64,000 nucleotides of DNA from Sphingobacteriales bacterium (GTDB taxonomy: Bacteria; Bacteroidota; Bacteroidia; Chitinophagales; Chitinophagaceae), in contig SEFP01000001.1 in assembly GCA_004144185.1 (NCBI GenBank), forward strand, positions 248,001 through 312,000. Reading direction: 5' to 3'. The translations under genes were made by a program, and so were the position numbers. The notes under the pieces are model-generated. The model had not been told where the DNA came from. It made no database searches and was given only the letters and a program-made list of their open reading frames with translations. Numbering within the stretch: the stretch's first letter is position 1; each line of letters starts with the position of its first letter. Below, piece after piece: positions 53,899 to 63,158 of this stretch.

Positions 53899-54243
53899 AT
53901 GACGATTGAAGTTCTGAAGTCTAAGCTGCACCGCGTACGGGTCAGCGAAGCCAATCTGCATTACATTGGGTCCATCACTATTGATGAAGATCTGATGGAT
54001 GCGGCCAACCTGATCGAGCACGAAAAAGTGCAGGTCGTGAATGTTGAAGCCGGCACCCGCCTTGAAACCTATGTGATCCGCGGCACCCGCGGCACCGGCA
54101 TGATCTGCCTGAATGGCGCTGCGGCACGATTGGTACAGGTGGGAGACACCCTTATTATCATGGCGTATGCCCAGATGACTCCGGAAGAAGCACGGACCTG
54201 GCAGCCGGCTGTTGTATTTCCGAAAGAAGGGAACCGGCTTTAA
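53899..54243 (+). CDS. panD: Aspartate 1-decarboxylase precursor
   Basis: A 114-residue pyruvoyl enzyme that makes beta-alanine from aspartate for pantothenate and CoA. The self-cleavage site is the Gly-Ser pair in [17 protein letters not shown]; the serine becomes the pyruvoyl group. Other conserved parts are the arginine of [11 protein letters not shown] and the segment [17 protein letters not shown]. The ATG at 53899 gives the family N-terminus ([15 protein letters not shown]); the longer frame upstream crosses the promoter box. The next gene starts 24 bp after the stop. Confidence 0.97.
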   Translation: MTIEVLKSKLHRVRVSEANLHYIGSITIDEDLMDAANLIEHEKVQVVNVEAGTRLETYVIRGTRGTGMICLNGAAARLVQVGDTLIIMAYAQMTPEEARTWQPAVVFPKEGNRL

Positions 54244-54267
54244 TTATTTGATTTAAACCAAACGCTT

Positions 54268-55275
54268 TTGTTTTTCAAAAAGCAGAAAACGGCCCTCCAG
54301 TTATTGCTTTTTGCCCTGTTGAGCGCGGGCGTCATCTGGTACATGTTTGCCCAGATGAGCGTGGCCCAGAAAGCCCAGATGGGACAGTCCATCCGGCAGT
54401 TGCGTTTTGGAATGATTGTGCCGTTTATTGCCGCTACCCTGCTGTCCGACTGGGCACGGGCCAAGCGGTGGCAACTGATGCTGCGCCCACTGGATATTTA
54501 TCCCAAAACGCCCAACACCCTATTCAGCGTTCTGATCGGTTATCTGGTCAATCTGGTTCCGCCCAGAGCCGGTGAGGTCGCTAAATGCACCGTACTGGCG
54601 CGATACGAGAAGGTACCAGCCGATAAGATGGTCGGAACGATCGTAGCGGAGCGGGCCTGGGATGTGGTTTGTCTGGTACTGATTATCATCGGCGGACTGA
54701 CCTGGCAGGCGTCTGTGATGGATGCGCAGACCCAGGCATCCCTGATGGCGCACCTGCCGCGGGGCCGGTCGCTGCTGTTTGCAGGGGGCATTCTGCTGGG
54801 TCTTGTTCTGGTGCTGATTCTCCTTTACCGGGCTCGTCCGGAAGGCCGCCTGAGCCGGCTGATCCGGGGATTGGCTACCGGGGTTTCGTCTATCTGGCGC
54901 CTCCGGGCGCGTGGCGCCTTCCTGCTGTACAGTGTTTTAATCTGGGCCAGCTATGTGGTGCAGATTCTGATTGGATTCTGGGCGCTTCCCGGCACCGCGC
55001 ATCTGGGTATCGGCGCGGCGGTAATGGTCCTTATTTTCGGCTCGGTAGCCATGATTGCAGCCCCCGGCGGGTTAGGCCTGTATCCATTCCTGACAGCACT
55101 GATTTTAAGTTCCGGATACGCCGTTCCGGAAGCGGATGCGCAGGCGTTCGGCTGGGTCACCTGGGGACTGATGACCGGCGTAATTATTCTGCTGGGCATT
55201 ATCGGATTATTTCTCCTACCCTTTTACAACCGTCTTTCAGAACCCCATGAGCGCCCACAAACAAACCTGGATTGA
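54268..55275 (+). CDS. Lysylphosphatidylglycerol synthase TM-region / flippase-like protein
   Basis: A 335-residue inner-membrane protein of the UPF0104 (YbhN/AglD-like) family with about eight hydrophobic helices. Conserved segments are [15 protein letters not shown], the segment [19 protein letters not shown] and [12 protein letters not shown]. The soluble catalytic domain of MprF is absent, so it is unlikely to transfer lysine to lipid; family members are thought to move or flip membrane lipids. The start is TTG. It overlaps the following gene by 29 bp, suggesting coupled translation. Confidence 0.88.
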   Translation: MFFKKQKTALQLLLFALLSAGVIWYMFAQMSVAQKAQMGQSIRQLRFGMIVPFIAATLLSDWARAKRWQLMLRPLDIYPKTPNTLFSVLIGYLVNLVPPRAGEVAKCTVLARYEKVPADKMVGTIVAERAWDVVCLVLIIIGGLTWQASVMDAQTQASLMAHLPRGRSLLFAGGILLGLVLVLILLYRARPEGRLSRLIRGLATGVSSIWRLRARGAFLLYSVLIWASYVVQILIGFWALPGTAHLGIGAAVMVLIFGSVAMIAAPGGLGLYPFLTALILSSGYAVPEADAQAFGWVTWGLMTGVIILLGIIGLFLLPFYNRLSEPHERPQTNLD

Positions 55276-55744
55276 AGCTAAAATTTTTCAGCAGGATGAG
55301 CTGGCCCGGCAGTGCATTATCTGGCGCAACAGCAATCAGAAAATCGTCTTTACCAACGGCTGTTTCGACCTGTTGCACACCGGCCACCTCGATTATTTGG
55401 CCAAAGCAGCTTCATTGGGCAATAGGCTGATTGTTGGCCTGAATAGCGACGCCTCTGTGAAGCAGCTCAAAGGTGACGAACGTCCGATCAACATGGAATC
55501 TGACCGGCTTCTGGCATTGGCGTCCCTACTGGTTGTGGATGCTGTTTGCGTATTTGAAGCGGATACGCCACTGGAGCTCATTAGGGCTTTGCAGCCGGAT
55601 GTATTGGCAAAAGGAGGCGATTACACCCCTGAGACTGTTGTAGGATCGACTTTTGTAAGGCAGCGTGGAGGGCAGGTAGCAATCATTCCATTTGTAGAGG
55701 GATACTCTACAACAGGGCTGATTGGCAAGATCCGAAAACTCTAA
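55247..55744 (+). CDS. rfaE2: D-glycero-beta-D-manno-heptose 1-phosphate adenylyltransferase
   Basis: A 165-residue nucleotidyltransferase that activates heptose phosphate with ATP for lipopolysaccharide core. It has [18 protein letters not shown] with the HxGH nucleotide site, [18 protein letters not shown] and [14 protein letters not shown]. This is the adenylyltransferase half of E. coli HldE alone; the kinase half is not nearby. It overlaps the membrane protein gene upstream, which may link both to envelope building. Confidence 0.93.
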   Translation: MSAHKQTWIEAKIFQQDELARQCIIWRNSNQKIVFTNGCFDLLHTGHLDYLAKAASLGNRLIVGLNSDASVKQLKGDERPINMESDRLLALASLLVVDAVCVFEADTPLELIRALQPDVLAKGGDYTPETVVGSTFVRQRGGQVAIIPFVEGYSTTGLIGKIRKL

Positions 55745-55946
55745 AAAGCAGCTGTATAGTCGGTTCCGGAAGAGAAGTTCAAAATTTTTTGTTTCCGGAG
55801 GATTTTTTTTCAGGAAGTCGAAAAGATTGACCCTTAATTCATTACTTCAATGTTGTTAACCTTTTTCTGTTAAACATTGAGTTGTTTGGCTAGACCCGCA
55901 TTTTGTCAGTTGCTTTTTGGATTTATTTTTATCTCCTTAATCTATC

Positions 55947-56267
55947 ATGAGAAAAGCAAACGTTGTCAACAGTATCGCGGAAAAAACCGGCATTGCCAAG
56001 GTAGACATTCTGGTAACATTGGAAACTTTTTTTAAAGAAGTGAAATCTTCATTGGAAAATGGTGAACCAGTTTATGTACGTGGGTTTGGGTCTTTTATCC
56101 TTAAAAAGCGAGCGGCCAAAATAGGCCGCAACATCAAGAAAAATGTATCTGTGGAAATTCCGGAACATTACATTCCGGCGTTTAAACCTGCCAAAGAGTT
56201 TATGACGGCGGTTAAGAATTCGGATGCGATTCCCCATGAAACAACGGACGTAGGTCAGGAAGATTAA
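55947..56267 (+). CDS. HU/IHF-family DNA-binding protein
   Basis: A 106-residue histone-like protein. It begins MRKANVVNSIAEKTGIAKVD and carries the beta-arm region YVRGFGSFILKKRAAKIGRNI with KKNVSVEIPEHYIPAFKPAK. The C-terminal tail of about 15 residues is acidic (DVGQED). It should form dimers that bend DNA. The 200-bp AT-rich region upstream probably holds its promoter and a leader. The neighbours (TPR protein, RNase E/G) keep this order in many Bacteroidota. Confidence 0.94.
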   Translation: MRKANVVNSIAEKTGIAKVDILVTLETFFKEVKSSLENGEPVYVRGFGSFILKKRAAKIGRNIKKNVSVEIPEHYIPAFKPAKEFMTAVKNSDAIPHETTDVGQED

Positions 56268-56318
56268 CGTCTGAAGGCTCCCGGCCGATTTTGGGGCGCG
56301 ACACCCCATCGTTTGTTG

Positions 56319-56326
56319 TACTTTTG
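56319..56326 (+). promoter_or_regulatory. -7 element (TACTTTTG) 8 bp before the TPR gene
   Basis: Exact TAnnTTTG match, 8 bp before the GTG start at 56335. Confidence 0.6.
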
Positions 56327-56334
56327 CAGCCCTC

Positions 56335-57219
56335 GTGCGCAGTCTTCCTTTTATCTCGATTGTAACAGCAGCCCTGCTTGCAGGGTTGTTGTATGCAGCT
56401 GTACCGACTACCCCACCGGCTGGTCCGGCAGCCGCTTCCGGCGGTGCCCCCCACCAGGGTGCTGATGGGGCAACCGGTCCTATGGCAATGGGTGGCGGCA
56501 CACCAGTTGCAGCCGCCAGTACGGCATCCATTCTGGAACAGGCCCGTCAGACCGTGGGAGATCATGGTCTGACAGCGATCCGGATGGTAGAAGACAGTCT
56601 TGCGCAGGCAGCAACCGATTCGGTTCAAATGGCTCCCGGTTTTGCACGTTTAGCGCGGCTCTGGGCCGGTCATCATCAGGGGTCAGCAGCGGGTTATTAC
56701 CTCGCTTTGGAAGCCGGGTTGGAAAAATCGCCAAAAAAGCTCACCTTTGCGGGCCGGTTTTTCCTGAATCTGGTCGCTGATGCGGCAGCCGATTCACCTT
56801 CAGTCCGGATGTGGAATGCCCGGCAGGCTGTCGCCTGCTTTCAACAGGCACAAGCGTTGGCTCCGGCCGACAGCAACCAGGTTGATCTGGCCACAGCCTA
56901 TATTGAAGGTACCGGGGAAACCATGCAGGGAGTGCAATTGCTGCTGGGCATTGTGCGAAAAGACTCCGGCAACGTTCCCGCCCTGTTAATTCTGGGCAAG
57001 CTGGCCATCCAGTCAGCGCAGTGGGACAAAGCCATCGGTCGGTTCGAGCAGGTGTTGCAGCAAGAGCCTCAAAACAGGGAAGCACTTTATTTCCTGGCTG
57101 AAGCATACAAAGGAAAAGGAGATCGCACGCAAGCGAGAGCCACCTTTGAACGGGTTAAAAAAGTAGTTAATAACCCAGCCTTCAGCCGCGATTTAGACGA
57201 GTACCTCAAAACGTTTTAA
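56335..57219 (+). CDS. Tetratricopeptide-repeat protein, exported or membrane-anchored
   Basis: A 294-residue protein with a GTG start. A hydrophobic N-terminal segment (LPFISIVTAALLAGLLYA) could be a signal peptide or anchor. A low-complexity Pro/Ala/Gly/Met stretch (about 25-60) follows. The C-terminal part has TPR units: ALLILGKLAIQSAQWDKAIG, then FEQVLQQEPQNREALYFLAE and GKGDRTQARATFERVKKV. TPR proteins are scaffolds; a specific partner is not visible. The position between the HU gene and RNase E/G is conserved in the phylum as far as I recall. Confidence 0.88.
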   Translation: MRSLPFISIVTAALLAGLLYAAVPTTPPAGPAAASGGAPHQGADGATGPMAMGGGTPVAAASTASILEQARQTVGDHGLTAIRMVEDSLAQAATDSVQMAPGFARLARLWAGHHQGSAAGYYLALEAGLEKSPKKLTFAGRFFLNLVADAAADSPSVRMWNARQAVACFQQAQALAPADSNQVDLATAYIEGTGETMQGVQLLLGIVRKDSGNVPALLILGKLAIQSAQWDKAIGRFEQVLQQEPQNREALYFLAEAYKGKGDRTQARATFERVKKVVNNPAFSRDLDEYLKTF

Positions 57220-57256
57220 TTTATCTCCATTTTTTCAAACCCCTCTGTTCAGGATT

Positions 57257-57346
57257 ATGCCTTGCGGTAAAAAAAGAAAACGCCATAAGATTGCTACTCA
57301 CAAGCGTAAAAAGCGCCTGCGTAAGAATCGTCATAAAAAGAAGTAA
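57257..57346 (+). CDS. 29-residue basic protein, AURKAIP1/COX24-like
   Basis: A very small gene. The protein starts MPCGKKRKRHKIATHKRKKR and ends LRKNRHKKK, so 19 of 29 residues are Lys, Arg or His. Bacteroidota genomes commonly carry near-identical peptides annotated as AURKAIP1/COX24-domain proteins, which are believed to bind rRNA or the small subunit. It is 37 bp after the TPR gene and 308 bp before RNase E/G. Start and stop are clear and codon use is consistent with high expression. A hairpin follows. Confidence 0.85.
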   Translation: MPCGKKRKRHKIATHKRKKRLRKNRHKKK

Positions 57347-57367
57347 GCTTCTTTGAAGCGTGCTGCT

Positions 57368-57420
57368 CTTTTTCCGGAAGTTTCGGCTCTCGTTTGCAGA
57401 GGCTGTACTTCCGGAAAAAG
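57368..57420. terminator. Hairpin with paired TTCCGGAA arms after the 29-residue gene
   Basis: Perfect 14-bp arms CTTTTTCCGGAAGT and ACTTCCGGAAAAAG are separated by 25 nt that can form further pairs. Each arm holds one TTCCGGAA. It may terminate the preceding transcript; no long T-run follows, so its role is uncertain. The rest of 57347-57654 (308 bp) has no recognisable gene. Confidence 0.55.
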
Positions 57421-57654
57421 GCCGGCACCTTTCCTTTTTAGGTCTCGTCTACTGCCGGGACCTATCATTAGGTCGCGCTGCCGGACTGTTACCGGCTATC
57501 GGGACTGCTTTCGCGTATCCGGATTGAAACTTGTTTCCGGAAGCGGAGGGTGTACCGTTTGTTTTCTTCTTTTATGTGTTCCTTTTTATACGCATCATTC
57601 CATACGTGTAGCCGGGTAGTTTGAAGTATTTAAAATGGCGCCGTTGCTGCCATC

Positions 57655-59211
57655 ATGACAAAAGAACTGATTATCAATGCCGCTGAAGGCGGCGTGGAAA
57701 TAGCCTTACTCGAAGACAAAAAGCTCGTTGAGCTTCATTACGAACGAGGCAAGGATGGTTTTTCGGTAGGCGATCTCTACCTGGGAAAAATCAAAAAGCT
57801 GATGCCCGGTCTCAACGCGGCATTTGTCGACGTCGGGTTTGAGAAAGATGCCTTTCTGCATTATACCGACCTGTCGCCCTACTTCGGCTCGCTGTTGCGT
57901 TTTACGCAGGGCATCGTTTCCGGAAATCCACCCTGGGGGGCCGATTTTGGCAATTTTCAAAACCAGCCCGAGATTCTGAAAGCCGGCAAAATCACGGAAG
58001 TGATGCAAGGCAAACCGGAAGTGATTGTGCAGATTCTGAAAGAGCCGATCTCCACAAAAGGTCCGCGCCTGAGCTGCGAAATTTCTTTGCCCGGCCGCTT
58101 TCTGGTTATGACTCCGTTCAACGATACCATTTCGGTATCGCGGAAGATTCATTCCTCCGAAGAGCGGCGCCGGTTGCAGCGGATCGTTGAAGCCATCAAG
58201 CCCAGAAATATGGGCATCATCATCCGTACCGCCGCCGAAGGTAAAAACACGGCCGAGCTTCACGGTGATGTTATGGATCTGGTTACGTCCTGGAACACGC
58301 TACAGGAAAATCTGAAAGGTGCCAAAGCCCCACAGAAGCTTTTAGGCGAACGTGATAAGACGACATCGATCCTGCGCGACCTGTTGAATGACTCGTTTCA
58401 GAAAATCGTTGTCAACGACAAGACGCTCCTGGCCGAAACCCAGCAGTACATTGCCCGTATTGCGCCGGAAAAAGCCGAGATCGTCTCGCTGCACGAGCAT
58501 TCGCAGCCTATTTTCGATACTTACAACATTACCAAGCAGGTCAAGGCGGCGTTCGGTAAAACGGTAAGCCTGTCTTCAGGCGCTTACCTCATTATCGAGC
58601 ACACCGAGGCCATGCACGTCATCGATGTAAACTCCGGTACCCGCTCCGCTGAAGCCAATCAGGAGGCCAATGCGCTGCAGACCAATATGGAATGCATTCC
58701 GGAAATTGCCCGGCAGTTACGACTCCGGGATCTGGGCGGCATTATCACGATTGATTTTATTGACCTGCGGCTTCCGGAAAACCGGAAGAAGGTGCATGAC
58801 GCGATGGAAGCCGCGATGGCAACCGACCGGGCCCGCCATACCATTCTGCCCCTATCCAAGTTTGGCCTGATGCAGATTACCCGGCAGCGGCTGCGTCCGG
58901 AAATCGCCATTTCGACCTCGGAGCAATGTCCCTGCTGTAAAGGCACCGGTAAAACGGGGCCGTCTATCCTGCTGGCCGATGATATCGAGCGGGATCTAAA
59001 GTACCTAATCAGTCAGGGACACCGTTCACTGAACCTGAGCGTGAACCCGATTGTAGGTGCGTATCTGACAAAGGGAATCCTGAACAGCATTTCCAAAAAA
59101 TGGAAAAAAACCTACGAGCTGAAGATCCTGAAGATCGTGGAAGACAATGATGCGGGCATTCTGGACTACCGGTTTTTCGACGCCAAAACGGACGAGATCA
59201 TTAAGCTGTAA
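57655..59211 (+). CDS. rng: Ribonuclease E/G
   Basis: A 518-residue endoribonuclease for rRNA processing and mRNA decay. The S1-like region carries GDLYLGKIKKLMPGLNAAFV. The catalytic domain has the metal-binding aspartates in MHVIDVNSGTRS and ITIDFIDLRLPENR. The zinc-link motif is EQCPCCKGTGKTG. The protein ends shortly after, with no long C-terminal scaffold region, so it resembles RNase G more than E. coli RNase E. Confidence 0.95.
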   Translation: MTKELIINAAEGGVEIALLEDKKLVELHYERGKDGFSVGDLYLGKIKKLMPGLNAAFVDVGFEKDAFLHYTDLSPYFGSLLRFTQGIVSGNPPWGADFGNFQNQPEILKAGKITEVMQGKPEVIVQILKEPISTKGPRLSCEISLPGRFLVMTPFNDTISVSRKIHSSEERRRLQRIVEAIKPRNMGIIIRTAAEGKNTAELHGDVMDLVTSWNTLQENLKGAKAPQKLLGERDKTTSILRDLLNDSFQKIVVNDKTLLAETQQYIARIAPEKAEIVSLHEHSQPIFDTYNITKQVKAAFGKTVSLSSGAYLIIEHTEAMHVIDVNSGTRSAEANQEANALQTNMECIPEIARQLRLRDLGGIITIDFIDLRLPENRKKVHDAMEAAMATDRARHTILPLSKFGLMQITRQRLRPEIAISTSEQCPCCKGTGKTGPSILLADDIERDLKYLISQGHRSLNLSVNPIVGAYLTKGILNSISKKWKKTYELKILKIVEDNDAGILDYRFFDAKTDEIIKL

Positions 59212-59556
59212 GTCGGAAAGCAGCTTTTGCTGGATATCTCTTTTTGACGTTAGCGGACTCACTATCTAATGTCAAATGGCTTGTTTCCGGTTCCGGAAGG
59301 GCGCTTTGGATCGTAATCGCAGCTGGCTCACACTCAAAATCAATTAGTTCGCACTCAAAAAGCCCTTGAGGATGGTATATTCACACAGGTGAAGGTACTT
59401 TTAGACGCAGGTGTTTTTAACTCAAAACACACCTCAAAACGCTGTTGACGCGGCTCCTGCAGAGAGTCTTCTCTGTTGCAAGCCGAGCTATGTCTCTGTC
59501 ACGCAAAAGACACTTGACCAACTTCTGTTAGGGGTGCGAACACAGCTTTGCGTTTT

Positions 59557-59586
59557 GAGACAACGGGCGCATGCGTCCGTTGTCTC
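59557..59586. repeat. 30-bp near-perfect palindrome upstream of the DUF5686 gene
   Basis: GAGACAACGG, then GCGCATGCGT, then CCGTTGTCTC; the sequence equals its reverse complement except for one mismatched pair. It lies 56 bp before the DUF5686 start in a 430-bp interval (59212-59641) with no other gene. No clear T-run follows. It may be an operator or a transcript hairpin. Confidence 0.65.
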
Positions 59587-59641
59587 ACTTTTCATTCCAA
59601 ACAGTCTCACCAGACTGCCTTTTGTTTTCTGCCCTCCCTGT

Positions 59642-62332
59642 ATGCTCTGGCGTTGTCTTGTCTTACTGCTGTTGAATATCGCTGTGCAGTGCGAGGCCTT
59701 CAGTCAAACGCCTATAGCCCCTACAGCCGACAGCCTGAACCACCAGACGCGCGATTCGCTGCTGGCGGATTCGATTACCCGCCGGGTAGATAGCCTGACC
59801 CGGATCGGAGCCCTGCAACAGCTTCCTGTACCGGATTCTTTGCGTTCCGGAACCGCCGACAGCACCACACCAGTAAAAGCAACCGTTCCGTCCGGAAAAA
59901 GCTGGACCCTCACCGGCCGTATTCTGGACAAGAACACCGGCGAAACCCTGCCGTTTGCAACCATCGCCGTTCCGCGCAGCACCATTGGTGAACCTACCGA
60001 TCTGGATGGCAATTTCAAGATCAATATTGTTAATCCACCGGTCGATTCGGTGGTGGTGACGGCGATGGGCTACCGTCCCTGGAAGATGCGGTTGTCCACA
60101 GCCCGTCCCACTCAGGTATTGACCATCGAGATGGAGCGTAGCGAAAATGAACTCAAGGAAGTGGTGATCCGCCCCGGCATCGATCCGGCCCTGAAGCTGA
60201 TGCGCAAGGTAGTGGCCGCCAAGCCTCAGAATGATCCGGAAAAGCTGGACGCATACCGTTGCGAGCTCTACAACAAACTGGAAGTAGATATCCAGCGGCT
60301 GACCCGTGCGCAGTTTGAAAAGCTGCCGGGTATGAAGCCGTTTTCCTTTATCTACGACAACTTGGATACGGTGTCGGAAGCGTTGCCGTTTCTGCCGTTT
60401 TTCCTGACCGAGTCGCTGGCCGACTATTACTTCCGGAGCGATCCCAAGAAAACATGTGAAGTGGTGAAAGCATCCCTAGTCAAAGGCATCCGGAATGAAG
60501 CTATTACCCAGTTTCTGGGCGGTAGCTATGTAAAACTGAATACCTATAAAAACCGGATTCCGGTTTTTGATAAAAACTTTGTTTCGCCGATCTCCGACAA
60601 CGGTGAACTGTACTACAAGTATAAAATTATTGACACCCAAGAGGTTCACGGGCACCAGGTTTTTCGGTTGCAGTATGGCCCCAAGCGGGCGGGTGAGAAC
60701 TGTTTTTACGGCGATTTCTGGATTGCCGACTCCTCTTTTGCCGTTGAACGCATCAGTCTGGAACTGCCGAAAGAAGCCAACATCAACTGGGTCAGCCGGA
60801 TGAGTTTGTACCAGGAATTTACGCTTCTGAGCGATACCCTCTGGACCGTTGCCAAGGATAAATTTGTAGTGGAGTTTAAAATCCCGTATTCCGGAAAGAA
60901 GCTACCCGGATTTATCGCCCGCAAGACAGCAATTTATTCGGATTACATTCCGGGGAGTGCAGCCGCGGATGCCGGACTGGAGAATCCGGCTTACCACCGT
61001 GACGTTGTGATTCTGGACTCTGCCACGCAAGCCACCAATGCCCAATGGGAAACGCTGCGTCCGGAAGCATTGAGTAAAAATGAACGGGCTATCTACCACG
61101 CAGCCGATACGTTGCAGACGATGCCGGCATTTGTACGCGCTAAAAACTGGATCCGGTTTCTGACTACCGGCCGTAAAGAAATCGGCTGGCTTGATATCGG
61201 ACCGATCTGGAGCTTCTACAGCCGCAACCCAGTGGAAGGCCATCGGTTCCGGTTTGGCGGCAGCACCAATGAAAAACTGTTTAAGGATGTACAGCTGGAA
61301 GGCTACCTGGCCTATGGCACCCGCGACGACCGCTTCAAATACAAAGCCTCTGCGCTTTGGTTGCTCAACCGCGAACCGCGGACTGCGTTCTATGCGGCCT
61401 TTACCCATGATGTAGACCGCTCCACCAGCTACTACACCGAGAGCAACAATACCGACAACCTGTTTACCAACATTCTCCGGAAAGGAAGTGTGCCTTGGAA
61501 AGTTGCGTTTAGTGATGAAGCACGGGTGGAATGGCGAAAGGAATACTATAGCGGCTTTAGCCATAAACTGATTGCCGCCCGCCGGGATTTCACACCGTAT
61601 GCGCCGCTGCCTGCAATCTTTCAGTCGCTGGAAGGCGAGCCTACTAATACGCTTGTAACCACGGAAGTAGGGGTGAGTCTACGGATGGCATACAAAGAGC
61701 GGTTTCTCAACGGCCGGTTCCGGCGGCTGAGTCTGGGCAGCCGCTATCCGGTAGGCGAGCTACGTTATGCCCACGGGATGCGCGGGGTACTGGGCGGCGC
61801 GTACAACTACGACAAGGTTTCGCTTACCGTCAATCATTTTATGCGGCTGGGCGGACTGGGCAAGGCACGGGCAACGGTATTCGGCGGTAAAATAGTTGGC
61901 ACACAGCCCTACCCGATTTTGGAAATTCATCCGGGCAACGATTTCTACTCGTACAATCCGCGGGCGTTCAACATGATGAACCGCTACGAGTTTATCTCAG
62001 ATACCTACGCAGGCTTTCTGTGGGAACACGACTTGGGCGGTGGTCTGTTCAACTACATTCCGCTGCTGAAAAAAGCCAAGCTGCGCCAGTTCTGGACGGC
62101 TAAAGGCGTCATCGGGCGACTCTCGGAGGCCAACGAAGCATTGAATCTTCAGAAAGGCTACCCGTTCCGGACGCTGGAGCAAAAGCCGTATATAGAACTG
62201 GGCACTGGAGTTGAAAACATTTTTCAGTTTTTCCGGATCGACTTTGTCTGGCGCGTAGCCCCGGCACCGCTGCCGTTCGAGAACCGGAACCACCATTTTG
62301 GGGTCTTCGGATCGATCAAACTCGAGTTCTAG
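59642..62332 (+). CDS. DUF5686 outer-membrane protein with carboxypeptidase-regulatory-like domain
   Basis: An 896-residue protein. It has a signal peptide (LWRCLVLLLLNIAVQCEAFS), a Ser/Asp/Thr-rich linker, a carboxypeptidase-D-regulatory-like beta sandwich (LTGRILDKNTGETLPFATIAV, with GEPTDLDGNFKINI) and the DUF5686 region, which ends in barrel strands (RIDFVWRVAPAP, HHFGVFGSIKLEF). Such proteins sit in the outer membrane of Bacteroidota; their function is not established. An open frame extends 77 codons upstream (to 59411), but the signal peptide fixes the ATG at 59642. Confidence 0.88.
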   Translation: MLWRCLVLLLLNIAVQCEAFSQTPIAPTADSLNHQTRDSLLADSITRRVDSLTRIGALQQLPVPDSLRSGTADSTTPVKATVPSGKSWTLTGRILDKNTGETLPFATIAVPRSTIGEPTDLDGNFKINIVNPPVDSVVVTAMGYRPWKMRLSTARPTQVLTIEMERSENELKEVVIRPGIDPALKLMRKVVAAKPQNDPEKLDAYRCELYNKLEVDIQRLTRAQFEKLPGMKPFSFIYDNLDTVSEALPFLPFFLTESLADYYFRSDPKKTCEVVKASLVKGIRNEAITQFLGGSYVKLNTYKNRIPVFDKNFVSPISDNGELYYKYKIIDTQEVHGHQVFRLQYGPKRAGENCFYGDFWIADSSFAVERISLELPKEANINWVSRMSLYQEFTLLSDTLWTVAKDKFVVEFKIPYSGKKLPGFIARKTAIYSDYIPGSAAADAGLENPAYHRDVVILDSATQATNAQWETLRPEALSKNERAIYHAADTLQTMPAFVRAKNWIRFLTTGRKEIGWLDIGPIWSFYSRNPVEGHRFRFGGSTNEKLFKDVQLEGYLAYGTRDDRFKYKASALWLLNREPRTAFYAAFTHDVDRSTSYYTESNNTDNLFTNILRKGSVPWKVAFSDEARVEWRKEYYSGFSHKLIAARRDFTPYAPLPAIFQSLEGEPTNTLVTTEVGVSLRMAYKERFLNGRFRRLSLGSRYPVGELRYAHGMRGVLGGAYNYDKVSLTVNHFMRLGGLGKARATVFGGKIVGTQPYPILEIHPGNDFYSYNPRAFNMMNRYEFISDTYAGFLWEHDLGGGLFNYIPLLKKAKLRQFWTAKGVIGRLSEANEALNLQKGYPFRTLEQKPYIELGTGVENIFQFFRIDFVWRVAPAPLPFENRNHHFGVFGSIKLEF

Positions 62333-62369
62333 CCAACCTTCCGGAACCGGTGGTTGTTTGAATTCCATC

Positions 62370-63158
62370 ATGTCCGGAAATTCTTTTGCGTCCCTTCAGA
62401 CGGTGCTCGATGATGCGGTGGCGCAGTACAATACGCCCGATTTTATACCGCACGATCCGATTTCGATTCCCCATCGGTTTTCCAACGCACCAGACATTGA
62501 AATTGCCGGGCTGCTGGCGGCCACACTGGCCTGGGGCAACCGAAAGATGATTATCCGGAATGTAAACCGGCTAATGGAATGGATGGATGAAGCGCCGTAT
62601 GATTTTATCCGGCAGCACCAGGAAAGGGACCTGAAACGATTTGAAGGCTTCGCGCACCGCACGTTCAACACCACCGATCTGCTGCATTTTATCCAGTTTC
62701 TGCGGCATCATTTTCAGACGCACGATTCGCTGGAAGAGTTGTTTCTGAACAGCGAGCCGATCAAAGAGGAGGCCGTTGTTGCGCGGGGACTGGTGCAGTT
62801 CCGGAAGGCTTTCTTTGCCCTGGAACATGCTCCTGCCCGTACGCAAAAGCATGTGGCGTCACCCGAGCGGGGATCGGCCTGTAAACGGCTCAATATGTTT
62901 TTGCGCTGGATGGTGCGGCAGGATACCGGCGGCGTGGATTTCGGCATCTGGAAACGCCTGAAACCCTCTCAGCTCATTGCGCCACTCGACATTCACAGCG
63001 GCCGTACCGCCCGCCAGTTGGGGCTACTGACCCGGAAGCAGGATGATTGGAAAGCCGCTATAGAACTAACCGAAAATCTGCGGTCCTTTTGTCCGGAAGA
63101 TCCGGTGAAGTATGATTTTGCCCTATTTTCAATAAGTGTCGGAAACGGTAAGGCCTGA
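62370..63158 (+). CDS. TIGR02757 family protein (DUF2400)
   Basis: A 262-residue protein of unknown function found in many Bacteroidota and spirochaetes. Conserved parts are DIEIAGLLAATLAWGNRKMI, then FAHRTFNTTDLLHFIQFLR, the segment GSACKRLNMFLRWMVRQD and PLDIHSGRTARQLGLL. The helix pattern is like the helix-hairpin-helix DNA glycosylases, so a DNA-related role is often assumed. The ATG at 62370 is preferred; an in-frame ATG at 62298 overlaps the preceding gene. Its last 30 bp overlap a convergent gene. Confidence 0.88.
   Translation: MSGNSFASLQTVLDDAVAQYNTPDFIPHDPISIPHRFSNAPDIEIAGLLAATLAWGNRKMIIRNVNRLMEWMDEAPYDFIRQHQERDLKRFEGFAHRTFNTTDLLHFIQFLRHHFQTHDSLEELFLNSEPIKEEAVVARGLVQFRKAFFALEHAPARTQKHVASPERGSACKRLNMFLRWMVRQDTGGVDFGIWKRLKPSQLIAPLDIHSGRTARQLGLLTRKQDDWKAAIELTENLRSFCPEDPVKYDFALFSISVGNGKA

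Noticed and set aside
57353-57619. 88-codon frame between the 29-residue gene and rng
   Set aside because: It begins with TTG and runs across the hairpin of paired TTCCGGAA copies; the translation is Cys/Arg-rich noise.
59411-59641. 77-codon N-terminal extension of the DUF5686 gene
   Set aside because: A clear signal peptide starts at 59642; the extension includes the 30-bp palindrome and has no conserved sequence.
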